64,000 nt of DNA from Pirellulaceae bacterium (GCA_024102795.1 JAGFJK010000275.1:1-64000), one strand, 5' to 3'; counted from the stretch's first letter, positions 15,952-24,996 are shown. Notes: generated by a model from the letters alone, not told the origin. A program made the numbers and translations.

Positions 15952-18900
15952 GTGCGAGTTGCACGCTTCGAAGACCGCCGCGGCACCTGTATGGACTGGG
16001 AAACTCGCAAAACGCTCCGCGCGATCACGCTGGAGATGCGGGAAGTGCTGGAGGGTTCTCGTGATTCCAGCGGCGCCAGGCGGCCGGGCGATTTGGCACG
16101 GCGGCTGGCCGCGGGAACGGGCCGGGACACCGCAACGGCCGAATGCGTGCGGGAGGCGGCACTGGCCTGGGCCATCCGCCTGCTGGCACTGCGATGCCTG
16201 GAGTCGCGAGGTTTGATCGATGGCGGTGACTGGCCTTCGGCCTGTCGGAAGAGCGACTCGAACGACTTGAACGACTGGGACAGTCGTTCCACCAACGAGA
16301 ACAACTGCGACAGTCGTTCCACCAGCGAGCGGCTACTGGTCAAGCTGGCCCACGCGCTGCCTTGGCTGTTCGATGCGGCGCTGCCCGGCCTGGAGGCGAG
16401 ACCGTCGGACGAGGCGCTGGAGCGTTGTGCGAAGCTGCTTTGGGGGCAGCAAGCGGTCCGAGGGTTTCCCGTGGCGACGGACGCCGTGTTCCAAGCGCCC
16501 GGCGCGCTGGGCTGGGCTTACCAGTACTGGAACATCGCCGACAAGGAGCGGGTGTTCGCCCAGGTCCGCGAAGTGGCGGGGGCGAAAATCCGCGGGGCCG
16601 ACATCATCCCGGCCACGCAGTTGTATACCGAAGACTACATGGTCCAGTACCTCGTGCAGAACTCGCTGGGGGCCGCCTGGGTCGAACGCCATCCGGAATC
16701 GAAGTTGCCTGCGCAATGGGCCTGCTTCGTCCGGGAAACGCATCCGCCGGATCGGTCACGCGCCGCGGGTTGCCAGCTCGGAGACACCGGCGACAACCCA
16801 AGCGGTCCGCCGGACGCATCCAGCCTGACGGTATTCGATCCGGCTTGCGGCAGCGGGCACTTGTTGCTGGAAGCGTTCGATCTGCTGTACTCGATGCATG
16901 TCGAGGCGGGCGCTGCGCGCTCACCGGACGAGATCTGTCGTCAGATTCTGGAGCGGCAGTTGTTCGGCGTCGACATCGACCCTTGGGCCGTGCGGATCGG
17001 GCAAGCCGTGCTGTGGATGCGGGCCAGGGAGCGGGCACCGGGATTCGTGGGCCGGCCGACGGGACTGATCGCGGCCGTGGCGAACCACTTTCAGGGCCCG
17101 CGCTGGGAAACGTTTCTGAAGCGGCAAGCGATCGGCACGCAGCTCGCCGGGGTGCTCCGGCGGTTCGGCGAGCGGCGAGCTGATGCCGAGGAGATCGGCA
17201 GCCTGGCGCGCCCGGCGGACGACCTGCGAGCGATCCTCGGCCAGGAATCGCAGGCCAGTGCTGACTTCCCTGCGACGGCGGCCGCCGAGCGCCAGTTCCA
17301 GCTAGCCCAAGCGGCCCTCGATCAGTTCACTCGCCAGTGCCGCCAGCGCGGCGAGTTGCGGGATGGCGCGCTGGCGGCTGGCGACGCCGAAGGCGACGGT
17401 TTTCGGCTGCTCGATCTGCTGGATCGGCGTTACGACGTCGTCGTAGCCAACCCGCCGTACATGGGCAGCCGCAACATGGGGCCGGCACTAAAGCGTTACG
17501 TGGAGCGGCATTATCCGGCGGGAAAGCGCGATCTGTTCGCGGCGTTTCTGCTGCGCTGCGCCGAGTGGGCCGGCGACGGCGGGCGCGTGGCGATGATCAC
17601 TCAGCAATCATGGATGTTCCTGCGGTCGTTCGCCGAGCTGCGGGGCGCGGCCGCGAGCTCGCGCGCCGCCGAATCAGGTTCACCGGCCGGGTTGCTTCAC
17701 CGCCGCACGTTCCACTCGCTGGTTCACCTGGGCCCTGCCTCGTTTGAACAGATTGGCGGCGAGATAGTCAACACGGCGATGTTCACCTTCACCGCGCGCG
17801 CTCCGTCGGCCGACCAGCGGTTCACCTGCTTCCGCCTGGTGGCGCGGGAGAACCCGGCGGAGAAGGCGCGAGCGCTGCGGGCGGCGGCGGCTGGCGAGCT
17901 GCCGGAACTGGTGTTTCGACCGCGGCAGCGCGATCTGGCCACTCTGCCCGGCGCGCCGCTGGTCTACTGGGCTTCGCCACGGATCCTGCGGTTGTTGCAT
18001 GCTCCGGCCACGGTGGCCGACGTCGGCGGCGTGAAACAGGGATTGGCCACCGGCTGGAACGAGCGCTTCGTGCGCTTTCGCTGGGAATGTGCCGATGCCC
18101 GCCGCTGGTTCAGGTACGCCAAGGGAGGCGGCTACCGGAAGTGGTGCGGTCTGGAGCTCTTTCGCGTGGACTGGCAGTACGCGGGGCGGCGCGTCCGATC
18201 GCTGACGGATGCCTCGGGCAAGCCGCGGAGTGCCGTCCGCAACGACTCGACCTACCTCACGGCCGGCATCACCTACACGCTGATGGCCGGCGGCGCATTG
18301 GGACTGCGGCTGCTGGACGATTCGCTGTACGACGTCGCCAGCATGTCGGTCTTTCCCGCGCACGCGGCCTGGGACCGGATGGCCTTGATGGCCCTGTTAA
18401 ACAGTACCGCGGCCAGCTATTTCGCTCGACTGCTGACCCAGGAGCTCAAGTTCAACACCAGCTACGTCACGCGACTGCCGTTGCCGCCGGAATCGTTCGC
18501 CGCCGCCTTGCGAAACTGCGCCGAGCGGTGCGTGGAACTCAAGAGTCAACTGGTCCGCGCCGATTTGCTGGAAGAGTCGTTCGACCCGGCATCGCTGCGA
18601 TTGGTCGCCGATCCCGGCGCCCTGGCGATCCCCTGGGATGCCACGACGGTCGCGCTGCACACCTGGGAAGCTGCCGCCCAGCGACTGGCGTGCGAAGCGT
18701 TTGGTCTGGAGGCATCGGACCTGAACGCGATGCTGGACGAGACGGGACAACCTGCCGGCTGGTTCCCGCTGCTGGCGGGTTACGACCAGCCGCCTGCAGG
18801 TGTTCCGCGGGAAAGCACGCCCGAATCGTGGAGCGACGGATTGCCGGATCACCCGCGGCAAACGATGTCGGCCGGCCAGTTGGCGACACTCAAGCGGCGA

Positions 18901-20598
18901 CTGCGCCTGGCGTACGAGGCGGGGCCCGACGCTCGGCCCGATCCGCAGCGCGGCGAACAGGCCGCGAGCTGCCCGTTGGACCAGGGCGAGGTTGACGTCG
19001 GCGTTGTGCCTGCGGGAGTCGCCGTGCCGATTCCGCCTGAAACGTTTCTGGAAGCGCTTTGCCAAAGGGTCCGCCTGCACCCGATCTCGGTGCATCGGCT
19101 GGTGGTGGAGGGAGTGGCGAACGAAGGCTGGAGTGGTACACACGAACAGCGGCGACGGCTGCACGACCGGATCTCGGTCGCCGTCTTGGAACTACTCGGT
19201 TACCGCTGGCCAAGGTTCGCCGAGCCGAATTTGCCAGTTTCGGCGTCGCCCGCCGGAATCTTTTTGTTGACGGCGACGGACGGCGAAGCTGGCTTGTGCG
19301 AACTTGTGGCGAGGCGTCTGCGAGGCGATGGCGGACATGCGGCCTGTCAGGAGAACGATTGGGACAATCGTTCCACCAAGGAGGAGAACGACTGGGACAG
19401 TCGTGCCGCCAAGGAAGAGAACGATTGGGACAATCGTTCCACCAAGGAAGAGTTGCTGGGCATGCCGTTGGATGCCTGGCTCGGCAGCCGCTTCTTTCGG
19501 CATCATGCGCGGCAGTTCCGCAAGCGGCCGATCGCCTGGCAGATTCAGTCGGCGGCGGCAACCGTCGCGCGTCGCCCGGCGCTGGCTTGCGTGCTGCTGT
19601 ATCATCGCCTGGATGCAACGACGTTGCCGACGATCCGGCGGCGGTATCTTCGGCCGCTGCTGCGCCGAATGGAGGCCGCACGATCCGATGCGACGGGCGA
19701 CAGATTGGCACCGAACGTTGCCTCGCGCCAGACTCGGCCGGTCCGCGCCTCCGTGCAGCTCGCCAGCCTGCGGAAGCTGGACGCTGCGCTCGCAACCGTG
19801 ATCGCGTCGGGCTTCGGTCCGCCGCCGCTTGTCCCCTTGTTACGACAACACGCGATCGACGAGGCCATGCTGGCGCTGAAGTCCCGTTGGCTAAGCCGGC
19901 TGAGCACACTGATCGAGGAAACCGCGTGGCACGACTGGCTCGTGGCCGCTCAACGCGACGCCTTGCCGGACAGCTTACTGGCCGGGATCCGAGACGCCGT
20001 ACTGCACCTGGAACGGTTGGGCGCCGCGGTTGGTCCCGCTCCGCCGCGCCAGGAGCAACTGCTGGTCGATCCCACGTCGCGCGAACTGGCCCGGCTGATC
20101 GGCGAACACGCCGAGGCGATGACGCGGGACGCGCTGCGGCTGGCTTGCCAGGCGTGGAGTGCGACCTGGGAGCGGGAGGCGCGGGCGGCCTCGGCGGTTT
20201 CGGACGCCGTGAAGCTCGCGGACTGGAAACCGGCAGTTCAGCGTCTCCGCCAATGGATCGAGAGCTGGCAAAGCGACGAGCCGCGTGGCTGGACCGCGTG
20301 GCTCGGCGGCGGACCGTTGTTCGACCAGGTGGCCAGCGCCGACGGGCGCCGGTTGCCGCCGAGCACGATTGCCGAGTTCATCGCGCAGGAATCCTGCTAC
20401 GAGCCGGACCTGAATGACGGGGTGCGAGTGAACCTGGCACCGTTGCAAAGGGCCGGCGTCTTGGCGGCCAAGGTACTGGACCATGACGACGTGGATCGGG
20501 CCTTGGCGGATCGCGCCTTGTGGCGGGCGGCTGAACGCCGCCTGGTCCGCGAAGGCAAGTTGCCGGCCTGCGGCTGGTGGCCACAAGAGGCTGGGTGA
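15952..20598 (+). CDS. PglX-like adenine-specific DNA methyltransferase, orphan, with in-frame palindromic repeats
   Basis: A 1548-residue N6-adenine DNA methyltransferase of the BREX PglX/Eco57I-type family. The N-terminal helical part reaches GWAYQYWN and the YTEDYMVQYLVQNSLG segment typical of PglX. SAM motif I is FDPACGSGH (295-303), and GVDIDPWAV follows. The catalytic motif is NPPY (500-503). SDLFAAF-like and MITQQSWMFL segments come next, then a target-recognition half. The C-terminal blocks HPISVHRLVVEG, RPIAWQIQS and DDGVRVNLAPLQRAG are also PglX-like. Two repeat clusters (about residues 107-126 and 1134-1166) read as N-D-W-D-[SN]-R-S-T. No pglZ, brxC, brxL or DISARM gene is present within the window. 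No nuclease motif was recognised. The start may instead be ATG 15991; neither has a good ribosome site. Confidence 0.85.
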   Translation: MRVARFEDRRGTCMDWETRKTLRAITLEMREVLEGSRDSSGARRPGDLARRLAAGTGRDTATAECVREAALAWAIRLLALRCLESRGLIDGGDWPSACRKSDSNDLNDWDSRSTNENNCDSRSTSERLLVKLAHALPWLFDAALPGLEARPSDEALERCAKLLWGQQAVRGFPVATDAVFQAPGALGWAYQYWNIADKERVFAQVREVAGAKIRGADIIPATQLYTEDYMVQYLVQNSLGAAWVERHPESKLPAQWACFVRETHPPDRSRAAGCQLGDTGDNPSGPPDASSLTVFDPACGSGHLLLEAFDLLYSMHVEAGAARSPDEICRQILERQLFGVDIDPWAVRIGQAVLWMRARERAPGFVGRPTGLIAAVANHFQGPRWETFLKRQAIGTQLAGVLRRFGERRADAEEIGSLARPADDLRAILGQESQASADFPATAAAERQFQLAQAALDQFTRQCRQRGELRDGALAAGDAEGDGFRLLDLLDRRYDVVVANPPYMGSRNMGPALKRYVERHYPAGKRDLFAAFLLRCAEWAGDGGRVAMITQQSWMFLRSFAELRGAAASSRAAESGSPAGLLHRRTFHSLVHLGPASFEQIGGEIVNTAMFTFTARAPSADQRFTCFRLVARENPAEKARALRAAAAGELPELVFRPRQRDLATLPGAPLVYWASPRILRLLHAPATVADVGGVKQGLATGWNERFVRFRWECADARRWFRYAKGGGYRKWCGLELFRVDWQYAGRRVRSLTDASGKPRSAVRNDSTYLTAGITYTLMAGGALGLRLLDDSLYDVASMSVFPAHAAWDRMALMALLNSTAASYFARLLTQELKFNTSYVTRLPLPPESFAAALRNCAERCVELKSQLVRADLLEESFDPASLRLVADPGALAIPWDATTVALHTWEAAAQRLACEAFGLEASDLNAMLDETGQPAGWFPLLAGYDQPPAGVPRESTPESWSDGLPDHPRQTMSAGQLATLKRRLRLAYEAGPDARPDPQRGEQAASCPLDQGEVDVGVVPAGVAVPIPPETFLEALCQRVRLHPISVHRLVVEGVANEGWSGTHEQRRRLHDRISVAVLELLGYRWPRFAEPNLPVSASPAGIFLLTATDGEAGLCELVARRLRGDGGHAACQENDWDNRSTKEENDWDSRAAKEENDWDNRSTKEELLGMPLDAWLGSRFFRHHARQFRKRPIAWQIQSAAATVARRPALACVLLYHRLDATTLPTIRRRYLRPLLRRMEAARSDATGDRLAPNVASRQTRPVRASVQLASLRKLDAALATVIASGFGPPPLVPLLRQHAIDEAMLALKSRWLSRLSTLIEETAWHDWLVAAQRDALPDSLLAGIRDAVLHLERLGAAVGPAPPRQEQLLVDPTSRELARLIGEHAEAMTRDALRLACQAWSATWEREARAASAVSDAVKLADWKPAVQRLRQWIESWQSDEPRGWTAWLGGGPLFDQVASADGRRLPPSTIAEFIAQESCYEPDLNDGVRVNLAPLQRAGVLAAKVLDHDDVDRALADRALWRAAERRLVREGKLPACGWWPQEAG
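16269..16329. repeat. Intragenic palindromic repeat cluster 1 (family B)
   Basis: Two 30-bp units inside the PglX-like gene: GAACGACTGGGACAGTCGTT then CCACCAACGAG, and a diverged AACAACTGCGACAGTCG copy. The arms AACGACTG and CAGTCGTT flank a GGA spacer. They are translated in the same frame as cluster 2. Confidence 0.85.
19351..19449. repeat. Intragenic palindromic repeat cluster 2 (family B)
   Basis: Three 33-bp units (19351, 19384, 19417) each encode E-N-D-W-D-[NS]-R-[SA]-[TA]-K-E. Units 1 and 3 have arms AACGATTG/CAATCGTT; unit 2 has AACGACTG/CAGTCGTG. The T-to-C change on the left is matched by A-to-G on the right, so the palindrome is kept while one residue changes from Asn to Ser. Confidence 0.9.
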
Positions 20599-20672
20599 AC
20601 GTGCCCAGCCGCCAGCGGGCTTTCCAAGTGATCGGTTTCGCGTCTGGCGTGTTCGACCACCGGCAGGAACGG

Positions 20673-20678
20673 TATGAT
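20673..20678 (+). promoter_or_regulatory. -10-like box upstream of the DUF6402-like gene
   Basis: TATGAT lies about 87 bp before ATG 20765 in the 166-bp gap after the methyltransferase gene. The -35 is weak, so this is tentative. Confidence 0.3.
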
Positions 20679-20764
20679 GGGTCGATCAGGGCGCGGGCGG
20701 GTTTCCAGTCCCGCGTCCCGGCTGGCAGGGCAACGTCGACGGGCCGCATTCCAGGAGTTCCGCC

Positions 20765-21796
20765 ATGGCCGAGTCGGGCAACGGTCCGTTGGGCAGTGAA
20801 ACCAATCCAGGCGTCGTGGATTCCGGCACGCTGGCGGTCGCTCAGCACACGGCTTCCGTGCCGATCGGTTCCTGCGATCCGCAAAAAATCAGCTACTTCG
20901 ACGTGGCCAAACTGCTGCCCGTCCTGGACGCCCAGGGTTGGACCGTCGGCAAGGCGTTCATGCAGTTCTGGATCGATGGCAACGCCTGCACCGCGCTGAA
21001 CGATCCCAAGCTGAAGAAGGCCACGATCTCGGCGAACGCCACCCACAAGTGCGTGCGAAGCTATCCGATCTCGTGGGATTGGCTGCTGGGGTTCAAGGAA
21101 GCCAAGGACGCCTACAACACGTTTGTCCAGGACAAGCTGTTCAACGAGGCGGCGATCAAGCAACTGATCAAGACCTACGGCAACCGCTCCGGCAACTTTG
21201 GGGAGTGGCTGACCGAACGCCTGAAGCCGGCCGAGATCCGCGAGCTGTTCGCCGAGCACCAGATTCAGAAGCACCAGGTCGAGGTGGAACGGGACATTGC
21301 GAAGCTGACCGATTTGACTGCGGCGCTGGCGGACTTCGGTTTCTTCGCCATGTACCGCGGTACCAACCTGCCCTACACGGTGTTCAAGGAGCAAATGCCG
21401 CGTTTGCGTTCCATCCTCGCCTCCTCCGGCTTGCTGCCCGGCAACGTGGCGATCAAGACGAACGACGAGGTGGCTCAGTGGCTGGCCGAACGCTACATCG
21501 CGGTGATGATCATCAGCGACGTGGGCGTGTTCGCGGCGGACATCTACGAGTTCAACGGTTTCCAGTACCTGGGAAATTGGGACTTGGAAAACAAGACCGT
21601 CTGGGGCGGCAAGGCCTGGGCCATTGATGCCTGGCTGATGGACGACGTGCGTTACGGCCTGCGGCGGCAGATTATCAACGTCGAGAACGCCACGTTCCGG
21701 CGTTACCGCGAGGCGACCTGCAAGGGCGGCGACTTCATGGCCCTGACTACGATCAAGATGCTGCCTCGCAGCCGGGCGATCCTGATCCCCAAATAA
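20765..21796 (+). CDS. DUF6402-like protein of unknown function
   Basis: A 343-residue soluble protein without signal peptide. The order of segments resembles DUF6402 proteins: an N-terminal ISYFDVAKLLPVLDAQGWTV block, then SYPISWDWLLGFKEAKDAYN, then LTDLTAALADFGFFAMYRGT. The closing half has VMIISDVGVFAADIYEFNG, YLGNWDLENKTVWGG and KGGDFMALTTIKML. I recall DUF6402 mainly from proteobacteria, often near type VI secretion or polymorphic effector genes; none of those genes is visible here. The preceding PglX-like gene is in the same orientation 166 bp upstream, but no functional link is evident. Assignment is by remembered pattern and needs a profile search. Confidence 0.6.
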   Translation: MAESGNGPLGSETNPGVVDSGTLAVAQHTASVPIGSCDPQKISYFDVAKLLPVLDAQGWTVGKAFMQFWIDGNACTALNDPKLKKATISANATHKCVRSYPISWDWLLGFKEAKDAYNTFVQDKLFNEAAIKQLIKTYGNRSGNFGEWLTERLKPAEIRELFAEHQIQKHQVEVERDIAKLTDLTAALADFGFFAMYRGTNLPYTVFKEQMPRLRSILASSGLLPGNVAIKTNDEVAQWLAERYIAVMIISDVGVFAADIYEFNGFQYLGNWDLENKTVWGGKAWAIDAWLMDDVRYGLRRQIINVENATFRRYREATCKGGDFMALTTIKMLPRSRAILIPK

Positions 21797-21811
21797 CGGC
21801 CATCGTCGCCA

Positions 21812-21933
21812 TAGTCGCCTTTCGCTCCGCGAAAGTAGCGGATAGTCGCCTTTCGCTCCGCGAAAGTAGCGGATAATCGCCTTTCGCTCCGCGAGAGTCG
21901 CGGATAGTTGCCTTTCGCTCCGCGAAATTAGCA
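21812..21933. repeat. Array of four family A repeats (CTTTCGCTCCGCGAAAG)
   Basis: Four units at about 30-bp spacing (21812, 21842, 21872, 21903), each with a palindrome of CTTTCGC-TCC-GCGAAAG flanked by TAGTCGC and TAGCG. The last two units carry substitutions (GCGAGAG, GCGAAAT). They fill the convergent gap between the DUF6402-like and MATE genes. Confidence 0.92.
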
Positions 21934-21962
21934 CGAAAAAAAAGCAACTCCACAAGCACCCC

Positions 21963-23441
21963 TTACGGCTCCAGCGGCTCCAGGGCCGGCTCAGGTTCCA
22001 GCCGCAACAGATCGCCCCCGGCCTCCGCTTCCCGCGGGCCGGCTTCGTCCGCGTCGCCCAGCACCCGGATGTTCCGCCAGTGGCCGCTGCGGTAGCGCAG
22101 GTAGAACATGCTGCAACCGGCCAGGAACGTGCAGACCAGCGCGGCCCAGGCCGCTTGAGGCGACAGCCCCAGCACGTGCAGAACGACGTACACGATCGGC
22201 ACCAGCGCCCAATGCAGGGCCACCGAGATGCACATGGCCCACAGCGTGTCGCCCGCTCCCCGCAACGCTCCCACCAGCACGGCCACGACCGATTCGATCA
22301 AGACGTACATCGCCGCCAGGCGGATCATGAACACGGCCAGCGGCACGGCCTGGTCATAGACGGGCGAGGGTTCGCTGGGGGCGAACACCGAGACCAGCGC
22401 GTGCGGAAAGCAGGCGAACAGCACCAGGATCACGGCCGAGTACATCCAGCCGATCTTGAGACCCGACATGGCGGAGCGGTGGGCCGTGTCGGGACTACCC
22501 GCGCCCATGTACCGCCCGAACAGGCTGGTCACTCCCACCTGCAAGCCCACCAGCGGCAGAAACGAGACCATGTCCCAGTTGAACATGATGGTGGTCGCCG
22601 TGGCGGTCGCCAGGCCGTGGGTGTGAAACGTGAAGATCATCAGGCTGAAGGCCAGCACGTTCAGCGTCATTTCGACGCCCGCCGGATAGCCGAAGCGCAA
22701 CAGGCGCAGGAATGCCGGGCGGTCGAAGCGCAGCGAGTGCCGCACGGCGAACTCCTCGCGGATCTCCCGGCTCAGGTAGGCCACCACCAGAACCAGCAAT
22801 CCGGCCGTGCCGCCCAGGACCGTGCCGATCGCGGCACCCCGGATCCCCAGGGCGGGCAACCCCAGCTTGCCGTAGATCAGAAGGTAATTCATCACCACAT
22901 TGACCAGCATGGCGGACAGCGACGCCAGCAGCACGACGCGCGTGCGGCCGATCCCGGAGAAGAACGAACTGAAACAGTTCCGCAGCAGCCCGACGCCAGC
23001 CGCCGCCGCCACGATGTCGAAATAGGCGATCTGCGGCACGAGTTGTTCCGGGGGGATCTCGACCCAGCGGAAGATTTCGTGCACCAGCGGGCGGGCGAAA
23101 TAGATCAGCGGCCAGGCTAGCAAGGCGATCAGGATCGCCTGGGTCGCGGCCACCGAGCAGCGGTGAGGCCGGCCGGCTCCCAGGTTCTGAGCGACCAGGG
23201 CCGTGGTGTAGCCGGTCAGGCCAAAGAAAAACGTCATCAGCATGAAGCAGGTCAGGCCGCCGGCCAGCGCGGCGTTCATCTGTTCGGGAGCCAGCCGCGA
23301 CAGAAACAGGCGATCGGTGAAGGTCATGACCGTTTCGCAGGCGTGCGACGCCACCATCGGCAGCGCGATCACCAGCAATTCGCGGATCCCGCCCGCCCCC
23401 TCGCTCAGCGATGGCCCCTCCGTGTCTCGTTCGGCGTGCAT
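21963..23441 (-). CDS. MATE family multidrug/Na+ or H+ antiporter
   Basis: A cytoplasmic-membrane efflux transporter of 492 residues with about 12 hydrophobic helices in two homologous halves. Typical MATE features are ALPMVASHACETVMTFTDRLF in helix 1, FFFGLTGYTTALVAQNLGAG, and the second-half FNWDMVSFLPLVGLQVGVTS with GRYMGAG. ATG 23441 is chosen because AAGGAAA lies about 8 bp upstream; a longer reading to 23558 adds an unconserved Arg-rich stretch. The drug or metabolite exported cannot be predicted. It is convergent with the DUF6402-like gene and divergent from the M24 peptidase gene. Confidence 0.92.
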   Translation of the reverse strand: MHAERDTEGPSLSEGAGGIRELLVIALPMVASHACETVMTFTDRLFLSRLAPEQMNAALAGGLTCFMLMTFFFGLTGYTTALVAQNLGAGRPHRCSVAATQAILIALLAWPLIYFARPLVHEIFRWVEIPPEQLVPQIAYFDIVAAAAGVGLLRNCFSSFFSGIGRTRVVLLASLSAMLVNVVMNYLLIYGKLGLPALGIRGAAIGTVLGGTAGLLVLVVAYLSREIREEFAVRHSLRFDRPAFLRLLRFGYPAGVEMTLNVLAFSLMIFTFHTHGLATATATTIMFNWDMVSFLPLVGLQVGVTSLFGRYMGAGSPDTAHRSAMSGLKIGWMYSAVILVLFACFPHALVSVFAPSEPSPVYDQAVPLAVFMIRLAAMYVLIESVVAVLVGALRGAGDTLWAMCISVALHWALVPIVYVVLHVLGLSPQAAWAALVCTFLAGCSMFYLRYRSGHWRNIRVLGDADEAGPREAEAGGDLLRLEPEPALEPLEP

Positions 23442-23574
23442 GCGTCGATTTCCTTCTGCAATCCTTCCCCGGACACGGCAAACCGTCCGGGGGTTCGCCG
23501 GAATCGGCCGATCGCTCAATCCGCTCCCGTCATTGTCACCTGGAGTGCGATGGGCCACAATCGCCCGGCCTCCC

Positions 23575-23604
23575 TTGGTGCGGCGGGCTCGGGCTGGTTA
23601 AAAT
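23575..23604 (+). promoter_or_regulatory. Candidate promoter of the M24 peptidase gene
   Basis: TTGGTG and TAAAAT (5/6 of the -10 consensus) are separated by 18 bp, about 67 bp before ATG 23671. The -10 is inside a small GGCTG/CAGCC hairpin. Moderate support. Confidence 0.4.
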
Positions 23605-23670
23605 CAGCCGCTTCCCGGCCCCGCCACTCTTTCACTTATCTGAGATCCACTCTACGGAATTCACACTCCC

Positions 23671-24822
23671 ATGGCGAAAACCGACTCCCACGCTGTAGCC
23701 GACCGCCGCTACGCCGCACGCCGCCGCCAGGTACTGCGGGCCGCCCGCAAATCGCAGCCCGTGGACGCCCTGCTGATCAGCGACCCGATTGACATCCGCT
23801 ACCTGTGCGGAGTGAACGAGGGCAGCCAGTCGCTGCTGCTGAGCGACGACTGGGCGGTGATCATCACCAACAAGATGTTCCAGGATCGGCTGGCCGAGGA
23901 ATGCCATGGGGCGGAGATGATCGTCGTGGAACGGGGCGACGGCATCGCCGCTCCGCCCGACGACGTGGAACTGGGCCGGCAGTTCAAGCAGCGGCGACTC
24001 AAGAAAGTGGGCTTCGAGGACAACCTGGTTTCCCTGTCGCGCTATCGCAGCCTGGCGTCCTGCGTGGGCGAGAAGAAGCTGGTGCCCCTGCCTGGCCTGG
24101 TCGTGGGTGTGCGGGCGATCAAGGATGCCGAGGAGATCGCGCTGACGCGCAAGGCCGTCCAACTGGCGGAAGCGGCCTTCAAGCAGTTGACGGGCCGCGG
24201 CGCCGACTATTTCGTGGGCCGCACCGAACTGCAGTTGGCCGCGGAGCTCGAATACATCATGCGGATGGGCGGCGCCGATCGCCAGGCCTTTCCCACGAAC
24301 GGTATCATCGTGGCCGCCGGGCCCAACAGCGCCGCCTGCCACCACTTTCCCACCAGCCGCGAGGTCCGCCGCGGCGACGCCGTGCTGTTCGACTGGGGCG
24401 CCGAGCTGTCCGGATACCGCAGCGACATCACGCGGGTCGTGTTCGTGGGCCAGGTGCCGGAAATCTATCAACAGATCTATCCTGTCGTGGAGGACGCACT
24501 GAAACAAGCCACGGCGGCGGTCCGGCCGGGAGTCAAGAACCATAAGCTGGACAAGATCGCCCGCGGCATCCTGGAGGCGGCCGGACACGAACTGCGGCAC
24601 GGCCTGGGACACGGCATCGGCCTGCAGATTCACGAGCAGCCGCGGCTCACGGCCGGTCCCGCACGCCCCTTGAAACGCGAGATGATTATCACGATCGAAC
24701 CGGGGATCTACATTCACGGGCAGGGCGGAGTGCGGCTGGAGGACGACATCCTGGTGACGGCCGAGGGCCACGAGAATCTCTGCTCGCTGCCGACGGCAAT
24801 CGACCAGATGACCCTGCGATAA
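23671..24822 (+). CDS. M24 family Xaa-Pro aminopeptidase-like enzyme
   Basis: A cytosolic metallopeptidase of the creatinase/prolidase fold (383 residues). The N-terminal creatinase domain (about 1-145, with SDPIDIRYLCGVNEGSQSLL) precedes the pita-bread domain. The complete dimetal ligand set is visible: Asp241 (FDWGAE), Asp252 (SDITR), His314 (GLGHGIGL), Glu343 (TIEPGIY) and Glu357 (RLEDDI). It therefore should hydrolyse Xaa-Pro peptide bonds or a related substrate. ATG 23671 has no strong ribosome site, which agrees with the AT-rich upstream leader. Confidence 0.92.
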   Translation: MAKTDSHAVADRRYAARRRQVLRAARKSQPVDALLISDPIDIRYLCGVNEGSQSLLLSDDWAVIITNKMFQDRLAEECHGAEMIVVERGDGIAAPPDDVELGRQFKQRRLKKVGFEDNLVSLSRYRSLASCVGEKKLVPLPGLVVGVRAIKDAEEIALTRKAVQLAEAAFKQLTGRGADYFVGRTELQLAAELEYIMRMGGADRQAFPTNGIIVAAGPNSAACHHFPTSREVRRGDAVLFDWGAELSGYRSDITRVVFVGQVPEIYQQIYPVVEDALKQATAAVRPGVKNHKLDKIARGILEAAGHELRHGLGHGIGLQIHEQPRLTAGPARPLKREMIITIEPGIYIHGQGGVRLEDDILVTAEGHENLCSLPTAIDQMTLR

Positions 24823-24825
24823 CCC

Positions 24826-24950
24826 TAGTCGCCTTTCGCTCCGCGAAAGTAGCGCTGGCCCCACACTTCCACCTTTGATCGATAGTCGCCACGCTGCGTC
24901 CGCTACTTTCGCGGAGCGAAAGGCGACTCTGCTCCGCGAAAGTAGCGTGC
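24826..24950. repeat. Family A repeats, direct and inverted, after the M24 gene
   Basis: One copy at 24826-24854, an inverted copy at 24900-24927 and a half copy at about 24930-24948 fill the gap before the PQQ-like gene. Confidence 0.88.
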
Positions 24951-24996
24951 AGCCAGCACCATTTCCACCCGCCAGGCCTTGATCAGGAGCAACCCG

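Noticed and set aside
19351-19449. CRISPR-like short array inside the methyltransferase gene
   Set aside because: Units are contiguous 33-bp coding repeats without spacers.
15952-21796. Complete BREX or DISARM defence island
   Set aside because: Only a PglX-like methyltransferase is seen; no pglZ, brxC, brxL, drmA, drmB or drmC homologue was recognised around it.
20378-21955. 525-residue minus-strand frame over the DUF6402-like gene
   Set aside because: Its first part is translated family A repeats and the rest is a shadow of the plus-strand gene.
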